This document shows, one piece after another, positions 25,832 to 34,720 of a DNA stretch of 64,000 nt. The notes beneath the pieces are model-generated. The model saw nothing but the letters and a program-made list of their open reading frames with translations. It ran no database searches and was not told the DNA's origin. Position 1 is the first letter of the stretch, and each line of letters begins with the position of its first letter. Location: the NCBI GenBank assembly GCA_016699815.1, contig CP065012.1, positions 620,001-684,000 on the forward strand. The letters run 5' to 3'. A program made the translations under genes and the position numbers. The stretch is from Chitinophagaceae bacterium (GTDB lineage: Bacteria; Bacteroidota; Bacteroidia; Chitinophagales; Chitinophagaceae).

Positions 25832-25847
25832 AGTTTTTCTCTTCTCA

Positions 25848-26186
25848 ATGAATTGGATTTCAATAGAATATCACAGCCACCTGGAAGATATAAAGGAAAA
25901 ATCGTTTACCCGTTTTCAGTTAATTTTTAAGCATAGTACCAGGTGCAGCATTAGCAGTATGGCAAAAAGCAGGTTAGAAAGGGCAAATGCGCCTAAAAAT
26001 ATTGATTATTATTTTATGGATTTAATTAAGTTCAGGGAACTATCCAATAAAATTGCCACTGAATTCCATGTAAACCATGAATCTCCTCAAGTTTTACTTA
26101 TAAAAAACGGGGAATGTATTTACGCCGAAAGCCATAATGGTATTGCCATGGAAGAAATTGAAATATTTACACAGCAGGTAAATTAA
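25848..26186 (+). CDS. ytxJ: Bacillithiol system redox-active protein YtxJ-like
   Basis: A 112-aa thioredoxin-fold protein. The active-site segment is FKHSTRCSISSMA with a single cysteine (C33), as in YtxJ/DUF2847, a monothiol glutaredoxin-like family linked by co-occurrence to bacillithiol, the low-molecular-weight thiol of Firmicutes and many Bacteroidota. The cis-proline region is ESPQVLLIKNGE near 82. It is probably co-transcribed with the 37-aa lipoprotein upstream, a possible envelope partner, though no functional link is shown by the sequence. Confidence 0.85.
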   Translation: MNWISIEYHSHLEDIKEKSFTRFQLIFKHSTRCSISSMAKSRLERANAPKNIDYYFMDLIKFRELSNKIATEFHVNHESPQVLLIKNGECIYAESHNGIAMEEIEIFTQQVN

Positions 26187-26212
26187 ATAACTACTGCAAT
26201 TTTTTTTAAGGA

Positions 26213-27511
26213 TTAGTGAGCAAAGTCGTTTTCAAAATTTCCTTTTATACGTTCCATGGAAGGATTAAAATAGCCGAATTTTAGATGCGGATATTTTTGC
26301 CGGATATTGAGCAGCAGCTTTTTCATACCCAGGCATTCACCAGTTTCGGTAACGCCAATTTTACCCAAATACCAATCAGGATCAATATTAAAGTTTCTCC
26401 ATTGTATCATGCATAAATCTGTTTCTTTAATTAGTTTGCATAAGGCTTCGTATTCTTCCACGCTATCCGTCATTCCGGGAAAAACAAAATAGTTGAGGCT
26501 TGTCCATCCGCCATAGCTCCGTACTGTTTTAAGGCCTTCTATTAAATCGTTAAAAACATAATTATTGGGGCGGTAATAAGGCGTATAAACTTTTTCCCTG
26601 GCAGAATTTAAACTTACTCTCATACTGTTTAAACCTGCTTCGCACAAGGCTTTTATGGCATCGGGTTTGCTTCCATTGGTATTAATATTGATGCTTCCGT
26701 TTGCTGTATGTTTACGAATTTCAATTATGGCTTCTTTAATGGTCTCCCACATTAATAAAGGTTCGCCTTCGCAACCCTGCCCGAAACTTACAATTGGAAA
26801 AGGGGCCGTTTTCAAATGTGGCACCGTGTATTCCACAATTTCTTCGGCACTGGGTTTAAAAACCAGCCTGTCCTGTGTACTTACTATCGTTTCCTCCTGC
26901 GGTTGAAAACTAATGCATCCAAGGCAATTGGCATTACAAGCAGGAGAAACCGGTACCGGGCATTCCCACCTGCTCAATGCAAAATTTCTTGCCGCCGGGC
27001 AGGTATAAGTTAGGCAGCAGTTTTCCATTAAATGTTTTACCAGCCTGTTTTCGGGATAAGCTTTTAATAAATGCTTTGCGCCAATTTCAATTTCATCGGT
27101 ATTAAAACCTGCATGTTCCTGCCGGATGTCTTTTTCAATTCTTATTGCCGGCACATAAAATTTATTATTGTACCAACCTGTTGCCGTATAACAAAATAAA
27201 GGTAGCGTAGGCGCTTCGGGCAGGGTTTCGTAAGCGGCAATATAAAAGCCCGTAAAAGCAGGCGGAATAAATGCAGCCACAGCCCAGCCTTTTTCACAAA
27301 TACGCATTTGGCCTGTTGCCACATCTACGCCAATACCACGCCTGCCGGGCAGTTCGTACATCTGGCCGCCTTCGGGTAATTCTATCCATTCATTTTCGGG
27401 TACAAGTATAGCTTCCCAGCCTGTTCTTCCTGTTGTGTAAAGCGAAGTATCTTCAAAAATATTTCCCTTACCATCAGAATATAATAAATATGGAGAATGC
27501 GATAATAACAT
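26213..27511 (-). CDS. Radical SAM protein with cysteine-rich N-terminal extension
   Basis: A 432-aa protein. The radical SAM cluster motif CxxxCxxC is CNANCLGC (C192, C196, C199). It is followed by FGQGCEGEPL (in place of the usual GGEP strand), NINTNGSKPDAIKAL and MRVSLNSAREKVY, all in standard order. The motif is unusually far from the N-terminus: about 190 residues precede it, including four more cysteines (C165, C166, C171, C184) that could bind an additional Fe-S cluster. The reaction is unknown. It lies 9 bases after the membrane-protein gene 27521-28066 and is likely in one transcript with the ureohydrolase. Confidence 0.85.
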   Translation of the reverse strand: MLLSHSPYLLYSDGKGNIFEDTSLYTTGRTGWEAILVPENEWIELPEGGQMYELPGRRGIGVDVATGQMRICEKGWAVAAFIPPAFTGFYIAAYETLPEAPTLPLFCYTATGWYNNKFYVPAIRIEKDIRQEHAGFNTDEIEIGAKHLLKAYPENRLVKHLMENCCLTYTCPAARNFALSRWECPVPVSPACNANCLGCISFQPQEETIVSTQDRLVFKPSAEEIVEYTVPHLKTAPFPIVSFGQGCEGEPLLMWETIKEAIIEIRKHTANGSININTNGSKPDAIKALCEAGLNSMRVSLNSAREKVYTPYYRPNNYVFNDLIEGLKTVRSYGGWTSLNYFVFPGMTDSVEEYEALCKLIKETDLCMIQWRNFNIDPDWYLGKIGVTETGECLGMKKLLLNIRQKYPHLKFGYFNPSMERIKGNFENDFAH

Positions 27512-27520
27512 ACTTTACAT

Positions 27521-28066
27521 TTAAAGATTTAAAGCCTCAACCTGTTGTTTGCAAAAGCAATTAAACGCTACTGTATCTATACCAGTAAGTTCATTTTCTT
27601 CAAATACCAACTGCAACAAATGGTTACTGGTTAAATCAATAGTAAGTATATCGTCTTTAAGCAATGCCTGGTTTACCTGCTTCCAGCCATATTTTTTAGG
27701 GATAAAAGAAGGGAATAAAATACCGCTTTCATCTATAATAATTTGCTTTGGCCTGTTTACCATAAAACTTACCACCGCTAAAACTAACAGAAAAACGGCA
27801 GCTAGAAAAAAATGCATATAAAAAGATAATGAAGCAAGTATCAAAAAACCATCTAAGGTAAAAATGGAAAGCCTTTTAGCATCTTTTCTGAAAATTATGG
27901 CCAGCAGCAAAGTAAGCAATGCAATCGCAACACCTAAAAAAGCTAGTTTTTTTTCCATTGCAATATTAAGGAACCAGCCTGCAATTAAAATACATAAAGG
28001 TACTGTTGTACTTATCACATAGGTTTTATTTTCCTTTACCCAAATTTGAAAAGAGGCCATAATCAA
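27521..28066 (-). CDS. Membrane protein of unknown function
   Basis: A 181-aa protein with three to four hydrophobic segments in its first 105 residues (around 15-35, 38-58 and 70-105) and a soluble C-terminal domain of about 75 residues (RPKQIIIDESGILFPSF onward) whose strand pattern resembles the PH-like domain of YcxB/bPH families. No motif identifies it. Its ATG overlaps the ureohydrolase stop by four bases, so the two are translationally coupled. Confidence 0.65.
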   Translation of the reverse strand: MIMASFQIWVKENKTYVISTTVPLCILIAGWFLNIAMEKKLAFLGVAIALLTLLLAIIFRKDAKRLSIFTLDGFLILASLSFYMHFFLAAVFLLVLAVVSFMVNRPKQIIIDESGILFPSFIPKKYGWKQVNQALLKDDILTIDLTSNHLLQLVFEENELTGIDTVAFNCFCKQQVEALNL

Positions 28067-29106
28067 CTATTACAATGCAACAATAAATTGCTTAGTTTAA
28101 AAAGGATACGGGCCGCAACATTTTCGTCCCACTCATTATTACTTACACCAGTTTCATTTAAATCGAAGCCAATTATTTTTTTACCGGAAGTAATAATTTG
28201 TTTAAAGAGGTAAAAAGCCTGCTCTACTTCCAGGCCGCCATGCACCGGCGTTCCGGTAAAAGGGCACAATTTAGGATCGAGGCCATCTACATCAAAACTG
28301 ATATATACATTTGCCGGAAGCTGCTCAACAATAGCTGTTGCAATATTTTTCCAGGTAGCGCCATCATACAGGGCTTCTTTAATTTCATTATCAAAAAAGC
28401 ATTTTACCCGGTAGTTGGATGCGCTGATAAATTCTGCTTCTTCCTGGCAATAATCCCTTGGGCCTACCTGCACCAGTTTTTTTACCTGAGGTATTTGCTC
28501 CAAAACATTATACATGATTGAGGCATGAGAGTATTCAAAACCTTCGTAGCATTTACGCAGGTCGCAATGGGCATCAATTTGTAAAATGCCAAAATCATTA
28601 TATTTATCTGCAATGGCTTTTATAAAACCAAAAGGCGTACTATGGTCTCCGCCTAGCAAGCCAATAAGTTTGCCTTTATCCAATAAGCCTTTTGCCTGCT
28701 GGTAAACCCAATCATTTAAAAAAAGGCTGCCTGCATTTATATCTTTTAATGTTTTGCACATAAATTTATTGTCGCCAATAATTTCACCTTCCGAAATATA
28801 ATTGATGTACAGTTCGGCTTCTTTACGCAGGTAATCGCTTTTGGTGAGTATTTTTTCATTTATGGCACGCATAAAAATACCTTTTCGCCATTCATCAGGA
28901 TGTTCTGTATCAAACAAATCTACCTGGAAGCTGGCTTTAAAAATACGATCTGGGGCACGAGCTGTACCGCCACGGTAGCTTACGGTAACCTCCCAGGGAA
29001 TAGGCATAATAATAAGGCGTGCATCGTCTTCTGAAGAAGGAAGCCCGAAAATATTATTATTGACATTTCCTACACTATTGGGGTCAAAAGTTGACAGGTC
29101 TGCCAT
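28063..29106 (-). CDS. Agmatinase-like ureohydrolase (arginase family)
   Basis: A 347-aa ureohydrolase with all dimanganese ligands present: His in GLLGGDHSTPFG, Asp/His/Asp in QIDAHCDLRK and Asp/Asp in SFDVDGLDPKLCP. FTGTPVHGG, a typical agmatinase/arginase segment, follows. Such enzymes hydrolyse agmatine, arginine or formiminoglutamate; the overall pattern and the arginine decarboxylase at 38.5-40 kb favour agmatine to putrescine plus urea. It contrasts with the metal-ligand-less relative at 34721-35770. It starts the transcript that continues into the membrane protein and radical SAM genes. Confidence 0.85.
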   Translation of the reverse strand: MADLSTFDPNSVGNVNNNIFGLPSSEDDARLIIMPIPWEVTVSYRGGTARAPDRIFKASFQVDLFDTEHPDEWRKGIFMRAINEKILTKSDYLRKEAELYINYISEGEIIGDNKFMCKTLKDINAGSLFLNDWVYQQAKGLLDKGKLIGLLGGDHSTPFGFIKAIADKYNDFGILQIDAHCDLRKCYEGFEYSHASIMYNVLEQIPQVKKLVQVGPRDYCQEEAEFISASNYRVKCFFDNEIKEALYDGATWKNIATAIVEQLPANVYISFDVDGLDPKLCPFTGTPVHGGLEVEQAFYLFKQIITSGKKIIGFDLNETGVSNNEWDENVAARILFKLSNLLLHCNS

Positions 29107-29129
29107 GATGGGTAATCGTTTTAGGGCAG

Positions 29130-29137
29130 CAAAGATA
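29130..29137 (-). promoter_or_regulatory. -7 promoter element (TATCTTTG) for the ureohydrolase gene
   Basis: The minus strand reads TATCTTTG, 24 bases before the ATG at 29106. Confidence 0.55.
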
Positions 29138-29251
29138 GAGGGTTATTTATTGGTATTGCATGATTTTAATTTCATTTTTACGGCATTGGAACTAAATGTT
29201 AAACTACCTTGTATAAGTTAAATAATCTATCATACTCATACGATTTTAAAT

Positions 29252-29259
29252 TATCTTTG
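29252..29259 (+). promoter_or_regulatory. -7 promoter element (TATCTTTG) for ccmE-ccmF
   Basis: TATCTTTG lies 28 bases before the ATG at 29287. Its position also supports 29287 rather than the upstream in-frame codon at 29209 as the ccmE start, because 29209 would precede the promoter. Confidence 0.55.
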
Positions 29260-29286
29260 CAACCAATTTTAGCAAAGTTTCATAAC

Positions 29287-29709
29287 ATGAAAAGATCGCA
29301 TATTATTATTTTAATTGGTATTGCAGTTGTTATTGCCGGATTACTGGCTTATTCAGCCGATTTTTCTACTTACGACAGTATTAATTCTGCCAAAGAAAAA
29401 CCGGGAAAATTTGTACACATTATTGCCCAGTTGGATAAAACTCAACCGGTGGAATTTGACCCCATTAAAAACCCCAATTATTTATCTTTTTATGCTGTTG
29501 ACAGCCTGGGCGGAAAAACAAAAGTGGTTTTTCACAACAGCAAACCCACCGATTTGGAAAAAAGTGAAAGGCTGGTGCTAAAAGGTAAAATGCAGGCCGA
29601 CGGAAACTTTGAATGCAGCGACATTCTTTTAAAATGCCCCAGCAAATACAAAGAAGAAAAAGGCGCTGTGCAAAAAAACCTCAACGAACAAACTTCAGTT
29701 ATCAACTGA
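29287..29709 (+). CDS. ccmE: Cytochrome c maturation heme chaperone CcmE, CxxxY variant
   Basis: A 140-aa protein with one N-terminal membrane helix (HIIILIGIAVVIAGLLAY) and a periplasmic OB-fold (KFVHIIAQLD, LVLKGKMQADGNFECSDILLKC). CcmE holds heme for delivery to CcmF. Enteric CcmE binds heme covalently through a His in an HxxxY motif; here the equivalent is C117-PSK-Y121, a CxxxY motif as described for some archaeal and sulfate-reducer CcmE proteins. The start at 29287 gives a normal N-terminus; the frame is open upstream to 29209 but lies across the promoter. ccmF follows 13 bases later. Confidence 0.9.
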   Translation: MKRSHIIILIGIAVVIAGLLAYSADFSTYDSINSAKEKPGKFVHIIAQLDKTQPVEFDPIKNPNYLSFYAVDSLGGKTKVVFHNSKPTDLEKSERLVLKGKMQADGNFECSDILLKCPSKYKEEKGAVQKNLNEQTSVIN

Positions 29710-29722
29710 AAATAACCAAAGC

Positions 29723-32239
29723 ATGAATTTTATTGGAGAACATTTATTTGCCGGCCAGCTTGGCCACTTACTTATTATCTTAGCTTTTGTTGCTTCACTG
29801 GTTTCCTTTATATCCTATGCGGCATATAGTTTTGAAAAAAAACAAGAGCAAAAAAATTACTGGTTAAAACTTGCCCGTATTTCTTTTTTATTAGAAGCCA
29901 TTAGCATCCTTACCGTTTTTGGATTGGTATATTACATTTGCGCCAATCATTTGTATGAGTACATGTATGTGTACAAGCATGCTTCCAGGGAGCTGGAGCC
30001 CAAGTATCTGCTTGCCTGTATTTGGGAAGGCCAGGAAGGAAGTTTTTTATTGTGGAGCATTTGGCATGTTATAATTGGGTCGGTATTTATTTTTAAACGC
30101 AACTCACCCTGGGAAAGCCCGGTACTTACGGTTATTAACCTTGCACAGGCATTTATGATGCTTATGATACTGGGTATTTATATTGGAGATGTAAGAATTG
30201 GCAATAGCCTGTTTGCCCTTACAAGAAATGAAATAGTAGCACCTATTTTCACCCAACCCAATTACCTGGATTTTGTAAAAGATGGTATGGGATTAAATGT
30301 TTTACTCCGCAATTATTGGATGGTAATACACCCGCCGGTATTGTTTTTGGGCTTTGCTCTTACCCTTGTGCCTTTTGGGTTTGCTTATGGTGCATTAACC
30401 AGCAAAAAATTTGGCGACTGGGTAAAACCGGCATTGCCCTGGGTTTTATTGAACGCCTGTGTATTGGGCATGGGCATTATGATGGGTGGAAAATGGGCTT
30501 ACGAAAGCCTGAGTTTTGGCGGTTACTGGGCCTGGGATCCTGTAGAAAATGCATCCCTCGTTCCATGGTTAATTTTAATTGCTGGCCTGCATACCATGCT
30601 GGTGTATAACCACACAGGCCATTCCTTAAAAGCCAGTTTCCTTTTTATCATCCTTGCTTTTGCATTTGTTTTATACTCCACTTTTCTTACCAAAACGGGT
30701 GTACTGGGAGATGCATCCGTGCACTCTTTTACCGATCCGGGAAAAGCTATTAACATTATGATTACGGCTTTTCTTGCAACATTTTCCCTGGGTGGATTAG
30801 CCTTATTTTTCGGCAGGTTTAAACAAATAAAAGAAACACATACAGAAGAGGCATTAAACAGCCGTGAGTTTTGGATGTTTATTGGTTCGTTAATTTTCTT
30901 TCTTACCGCTTTATTTATTATTGCCAAAACATCGGTTCCGTTAGTCAATAAAGTTATAGGCACCAACTTTGCACCACCGCAGGATGTAGAATTTTCTTAC
31001 AACAAAGTGGCCGCAATGATTGCCATTATTATAGGTATGCTTACGGCTATTGGCCAATATTTTAAATATAAAAGCACGCCACGAAGGTATTTCATAAAAA
31101 AAATACTTTGGCCTACGGTAATTGCTGCCCTGCTTTTTTCGCTACTGGTTTATTTTTATCCGTTAAATTTTCGCAAGCATGGTATTGGTTTTTTAGTAGC
31201 CTTGTATATTGCCGAATTTGCAACACTTTATTCCCTAATTGCCAATGCATTTTATATTTATGCCGTTCAGGGCCGAAAGTTTTTTAGCACCGGCGCATCT
31301 ATCTCCCATGCAGGTTTTGCTTTTATGCTTTTTGGAATGATTATTTCTTCATCCAACAAAGAAGTTATTAGTAATAGCAGGGTAAATGGAATTAATTTGC
31401 CTACTGTGGTGGACCCAATGACACGCCAGCAGGACGACCCAAGGGAAAACCTTACTTTATTAAGAATGGTACCCACAACAATGGGCCACTATGAAGTAAC
31501 CTATACTGGTGATTCATCTGGCTCCGAAAAAGGCCGGAAGTATTACCGCATGAATTTTGTGGCAAAAGATAAAACAGGAAAAATTACTGAAACATTTACC
31601 CTGCTGCCCGATGTATACCAAATGAAGGACAACAACATGAGCAGCAACCCCGACACGAGGAACTATCTTACCAAAGATGTATTTACTTATCTTACCTCGG
31701 CTCTCAACGAAAACGCTAAAGAAGATACTTCATCTTTCTCCATAAAAGAAATGCATATTGGCGATACTTCTTTTTATGATAAAGGATATTTCGTACTCAA
31801 TAAAGTGGTAAAATCGCCTCAAAATGAACGGTACAATTATGGCAAAGATGATATGGCGCTAATGGCAGATATTACCGTGGTAAGCAACGACAGTATGCGC
31901 TACAAAGCCATGCCTCTTATTGCCATAGATTCATTAGATATGATTAACCATATTGATGATACCATTTATGCCCAAAACCTTTTTTTGAGGTTTGCCGGGG
32001 TAGCTGAGCATTCTCATGTAAAAATCGGGTATAAAGAATCGGAAAAACTCATTGATTTTATATCCGTTAAAACCTATATTTTTCCCTACATAAACCTGGT
32101 ATGGCTGGGCCTGGTTATAATGGGTATCGGTTTGGCGTTGAGTATGCTTAAAAGGTTCGGGTTCAATACCAAAATATCTTCTGTAGCCCTTTTGCTCATT
32201 GCTGTTGCCATATTTTACATGTTCCTGCTTGCGAATTAA
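29723..32239 (+). CDS. ccmF: Cytochrome c heme lyase subunit CcmF/CcsA family
   Basis: An 838-aa polytopic protein with about 14-15 membrane helices. The WWD-type heme-handling motif is seen as GGYWAWDPVENASLVPW (near residue 270), flanked by the conserved histidines in VIHPPVLFLG and AGLHTMLVYNHTGHS. A periplasmic domain of about 230 residues (560-790) precedes the last two helices. CcmF takes heme from CcmE and attaches it to CxxCH motifs of apocytochromes. It lies directly after ccmE in the same operon; ccmC, ccmA and ccmB are not in the window. Confidence 0.93.
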   Translation: MNFIGEHLFAGQLGHLLIILAFVASLVSFISYAAYSFEKKQEQKNYWLKLARISFLLEAISILTVFGLVYYICANHLYEYMYVYKHASRELEPKYLLACIWEGQEGSFLLWSIWHVIIGSVFIFKRNSPWESPVLTVINLAQAFMMLMILGIYIGDVRIGNSLFALTRNEIVAPIFTQPNYLDFVKDGMGLNVLLRNYWMVIHPPVLFLGFALTLVPFGFAYGALTSKKFGDWVKPALPWVLLNACVLGMGIMMGGKWAYESLSFGGYWAWDPVENASLVPWLILIAGLHTMLVYNHTGHSLKASFLFIILAFAFVLYSTFLTKTGVLGDASVHSFTDPGKAINIMITAFLATFSLGGLALFFGRFKQIKETHTEEALNSREFWMFIGSLIFFLTALFIIAKTSVPLVNKVIGTNFAPPQDVEFSYNKVAAMIAIIIGMLTAIGQYFKYKSTPRRYFIKKILWPTVIAALLFSLLVYFYPLNFRKHGIGFLVALYIAEFATLYSLIANAFYIYAVQGRKFFSTGASISHAGFAFMLFGMIISSSNKEVISNSRVNGINLPTVVDPMTRQQDDPRENLTLLRMVPTTMGHYEVTYTGDSSGSEKGRKYYRMNFVAKDKTGKITETFTLLPDVYQMKDNNMSSNPDTRNYLTKDVFTYLTSALNENAKEDTSSFSIKEMHIGDTSFYDKGYFVLNKVVKSPQNERYNYGKDDMALMADITVVSNDSMRYKAMPLIAIDSLDMINHIDDTIYAQNLFLRFAGVAEHSHVKIGYKESEKLIDFISVKTYIFPYINLVWLGLVIMGIGLALSMLKRFGFNTKISSVALLLIAVAIFYMFLLAN

Positions 32240-32319
32240 CAATTTTATTTTTAATTTAATTGCTAATTTAGGTTACTTTATGCCTACCGGTATATTAAAG
32301 TAAGAACTGCTTTAAGCAA

Positions 32320-32994
32320 ATGAAAAGGATTTTTATTAAAAATCAATTTAAGTATTTATTGGCCCTGCTAATGGCTTCGGGTTTTTGCTGTGTAATACCT
32401 ACATATGCCCAACTGGAAGCTATTGCAGGCAAAGGCATTTACGATACATTACTTACCGCAGCCGTAATTTACAACGGCGATACTATTGAAGCAAAAACCC
32501 TGGAAAATGTTTTACTGGTATGTAAACTTACCGATGAACAATTAAAAGCTAAGGCAAAATACAACCGCTTACGCAATGCCGTTTATGTTACATATCCTTA
32601 TGCACGCCGTGCCGGTGTTGTAATGAACGATATTAATGCAAAACTTTCAAACATCTACGAAAAAGACAAGCGCAAAAAATATATAAATTCCCGGGAAACC
32701 GAATTGAAGAAAGAATTCACTAAGCCATTAATGGACCTTTCGGTTTACCAGGGGAAAGTGTTGATGAAACTTATTAACCGGGAAACAAACAACAACTGCT
32801 ACGAGATAATAAAAGAATATAAAGGTGGTTTAACGGCACGTTTTTACCAAACCATTGCTTTCTTTTTTAACAGCAGTTTAAAACAACCTTACAACCCAAA
32901 AGATGGGGATGATGCTGCCATTGAAAAATTTGTAAAAGAGGTGCAGCGCATGTATGGCTACCCCGAAATACAGTACAACAAAAAATTGTTATAG
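32320..32994 (+). CDS. DUF4294 family protein
   Basis: A 224-aa exported protein. A signal peptide (YLLALLMASGFCCVIPTYAQ, cleavage near residue 31) precedes the DUF4294 core: AVIYNGDTIEAKTLENV, NRLRNAVYVTYPYARRAG, VLMKLINRETNNNCYEIIKEYKGG and a helical end with ARFYQTIAFFFNSSLKQPYNP. The family is nearly confined to Bacteroidota and has no assigned function. It is convergent with ftcD, whose stop region overlaps its own by six bases. Confidence 0.85.
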   Translation: MKRIFIKNQFKYLLALLMASGFCCVIPTYAQLEAIAGKGIYDTLLTAAVIYNGDTIEAKTLENVLLVCKLTDEQLKAKAKYNRLRNAVYVTYPYARRAGVVMNDINAKLSNIYEKDKRKKYINSRETELKKEFTKPLMDLSVYQGKVLMKLINRETNNNCYEIIKEYKGGLTARFYQTIAFFFNSSLKQPYNPKDGDDAAIEKFVKEVQRMYGYPEIQYNKKLL

Positions 32995-34647
32995 GCCTAT
33001 TTTATCATTTACCCGTTTTACAATTTCTGCTTCCATAGCTATGGCTTTATTTTGGATATCGGTTCCCTTTTTCACTATTTCAGCAACATAATTTTTATCA
33101 TCGTAACCGGCGGCATTAATACGTACGTTCATAAAAGCGCCCATTACAGCGCTTCTTGCACAAAGCGCACCCACACCTGCATCCGATACCGAATTGGGGT
33201 TTCCTTTTTCTGCCATTGCTTTTATAAGTTCCATACCTGCAAAGGATACTTCCATTACTTTAAAAGGAATTTCAATTGCAAATTTTGTGGCTTCCTGAAT
33301 GGACTTGTTCCTAAAAGTTTTTTCTTCGTTTGTAGCTTTTGGTAAAGCAAAGGCATCCATAATTTTATTAAAAGCTAAAGTATCGGCATCCACAAGGCGA
33401 ATGAGTTCATCTTTCAATTGCTGGCCCTTTGCGGCCCAGTTACTAAATTCTTCCCAACGGCTATCCCAGCCTTTTTTATGTGAACTCAAATTGGCCACCA
33501 TGGTTGCCAGTGATAGGCCCAGGCTGCCTACATACGCTGCAACAGAGCCTCCGCCTGGAGCCGGGCTTTCGCTTGCCGTTTCATTTGCAAATGCATGGAG
33601 TTGCATGTTTACCAGGTTACTGTCGGTAGCATTTTTTAACAGGTATTCAATAATTCTTTCTTCGGGTTTAAAAGGCGTTAATTCCTCAAGCCCCAATGAT
33701 TTTACGGCAATTTTTATCAATTCCTTTTCACTAATACCAAGGGAGCGTTGTTGTTTTTGCAAAAAATATTTACCGGCATCCGTCATGGCTTTTAAGGGAA
33801 TTAAACCCACCAATTCACTTCCGGTAACCCTTATTCCCCTTGCATCCGCTTTTTTACAAACCTCATCGAATGCAATATGCATGGGCGTAATATTAATATT
33901 GGTGAGGTTCATACTTATTTGGGCAATGCCGTATTCTTCAATAAACCATCCAATTGCTTTTACACTTTTAAGCGTTCCCGGTTTGTGTACTTTTGCCCCG
34001 TTTTCTTCTACAGTTCTGCCGGCTTCCCTTACATCAAAAGCCACAGCATTGGCACGGCGGGTAGAGGTAGTGTTGAGGTTTACATTGTAGGCCACTAAAA
34101 AATCTCTTGCGCCAATAACGGTACCGCCACGCTTTGCGTCAAATACTGTTGGGCCAAAATCAGGTTGCCACTCGGGCAATTTTATTTTTTTAAAAAATCC
34201 CTCGTATTCGCCAGCCCTTATTACCGATAAATTGCTGCGCTCTTTATTGGGTTGCGCCGCTTCATATAAATAAACCGGTATGTTTAATTCTTCCCCCACT
34301 CTTTTTGCCAATTTTTTTGCGTAAGCGGCGGTTTCTTCCATGCTGATATTTGCAATAGGAATAAAAGGGCAAACATCTGTAGCGCCCATACGGGGATGCT
34401 CCCCTTTGTGCTTAGCCATATCTATAAGTTCGCCGGCTTTTTTAATAGCCCTAAAAGCCGCTTCTACCACAGCTTCCGGCTCACCTACTATGGTTACCAC
34501 CGTTCTGTTGGTTGCTTTTCCGGAATCTACATTGAGTAATCTTGCGCCTTCAACAGTTTCTATTTGCTGTGTAATTTGATGAATTATGGAAAGATCGTTG
34601 CCTTCGCTAAAATTAGGCACACATTCTATAAGTTGCTGCATGAACAA
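32989..34647 (-). CDS. ftcD: Bifunctional glutamate formimidoyltransferase / formimidoyl-THF cyclodeaminase
   Basis: A 552-aa fusion. Residues 1-300 are the formimidoyltransferase (LIECVPNFSEGND, HKGEHPRMGATDVCPFIP, SMNLTNINITPMH). Residues 345-552 are the helical cyclodeaminase (ASESPAPGGGSVAAYVGSLG, GWDSRWEEFSNWA). The enzyme moves the formimino group of formiminoglutamate to tetrahydrofolate and then releases ammonia to give 5,10-methenyl-THF, completing histidine breakdown without HutG. It is the last gene of the MurC-like/hutI/hutG-like/ftcD run; ATGs at 34647 and 34641 are both possible. Confidence 0.95.
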   Translation of the reverse strand: MFMQQLIECVPNFSEGNDLSIIHQITQQIETVEGARLLNVDSGKATNRTVVTIVGEPEAVVEAAFRAIKKAGELIDMAKHKGEHPRMGATDVCPFIPIANISMEETAAYAKKLAKRVGEELNIPVYLYEAAQPNKERSNLSVIRAGEYEGFFKKIKLPEWQPDFGPTVFDAKRGGTVIGARDFLVAYNVNLNTTSTRRANAVAFDVREAGRTVEENGAKVHKPGTLKSVKAIGWFIEEYGIAQISMNLTNINITPMHIAFDEVCKKADARGIRVTGSELVGLIPLKAMTDAGKYFLQKQQRSLGISEKELIKIAVKSLGLEELTPFKPEERIIEYLLKNATDSNLVNMQLHAFANETASESPAPGGGSVAAYVGSLGLSLATMVANLSSHKKGWDSRWEEFSNWAAKGQQLKDELIRLVDADTLAFNKIMDAFALPKATNEEKTFRNKSIQEATKFAIEIPFKVMEVSFAGMELIKAMAEKGNPNSVSDAGVGALCARSAVMGAFMNVRINAAGYDDKNYVAEIVKKGTDIQNKAIAMEAEIVKRVNDKIGL

Positions 34648-34720
34648 TAAATTTTAAAGCTAAGATATTACATTATTAACAGCCATAAATTTTGATGGAG
34701 AAATAATCTTTTCCTCAAGA

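Noticed and set aside
33299..34090. A 263-aa plus-strand open frame
   Set aside because: It is antisense to ftcD, which has clear domain motifs over the same bases.
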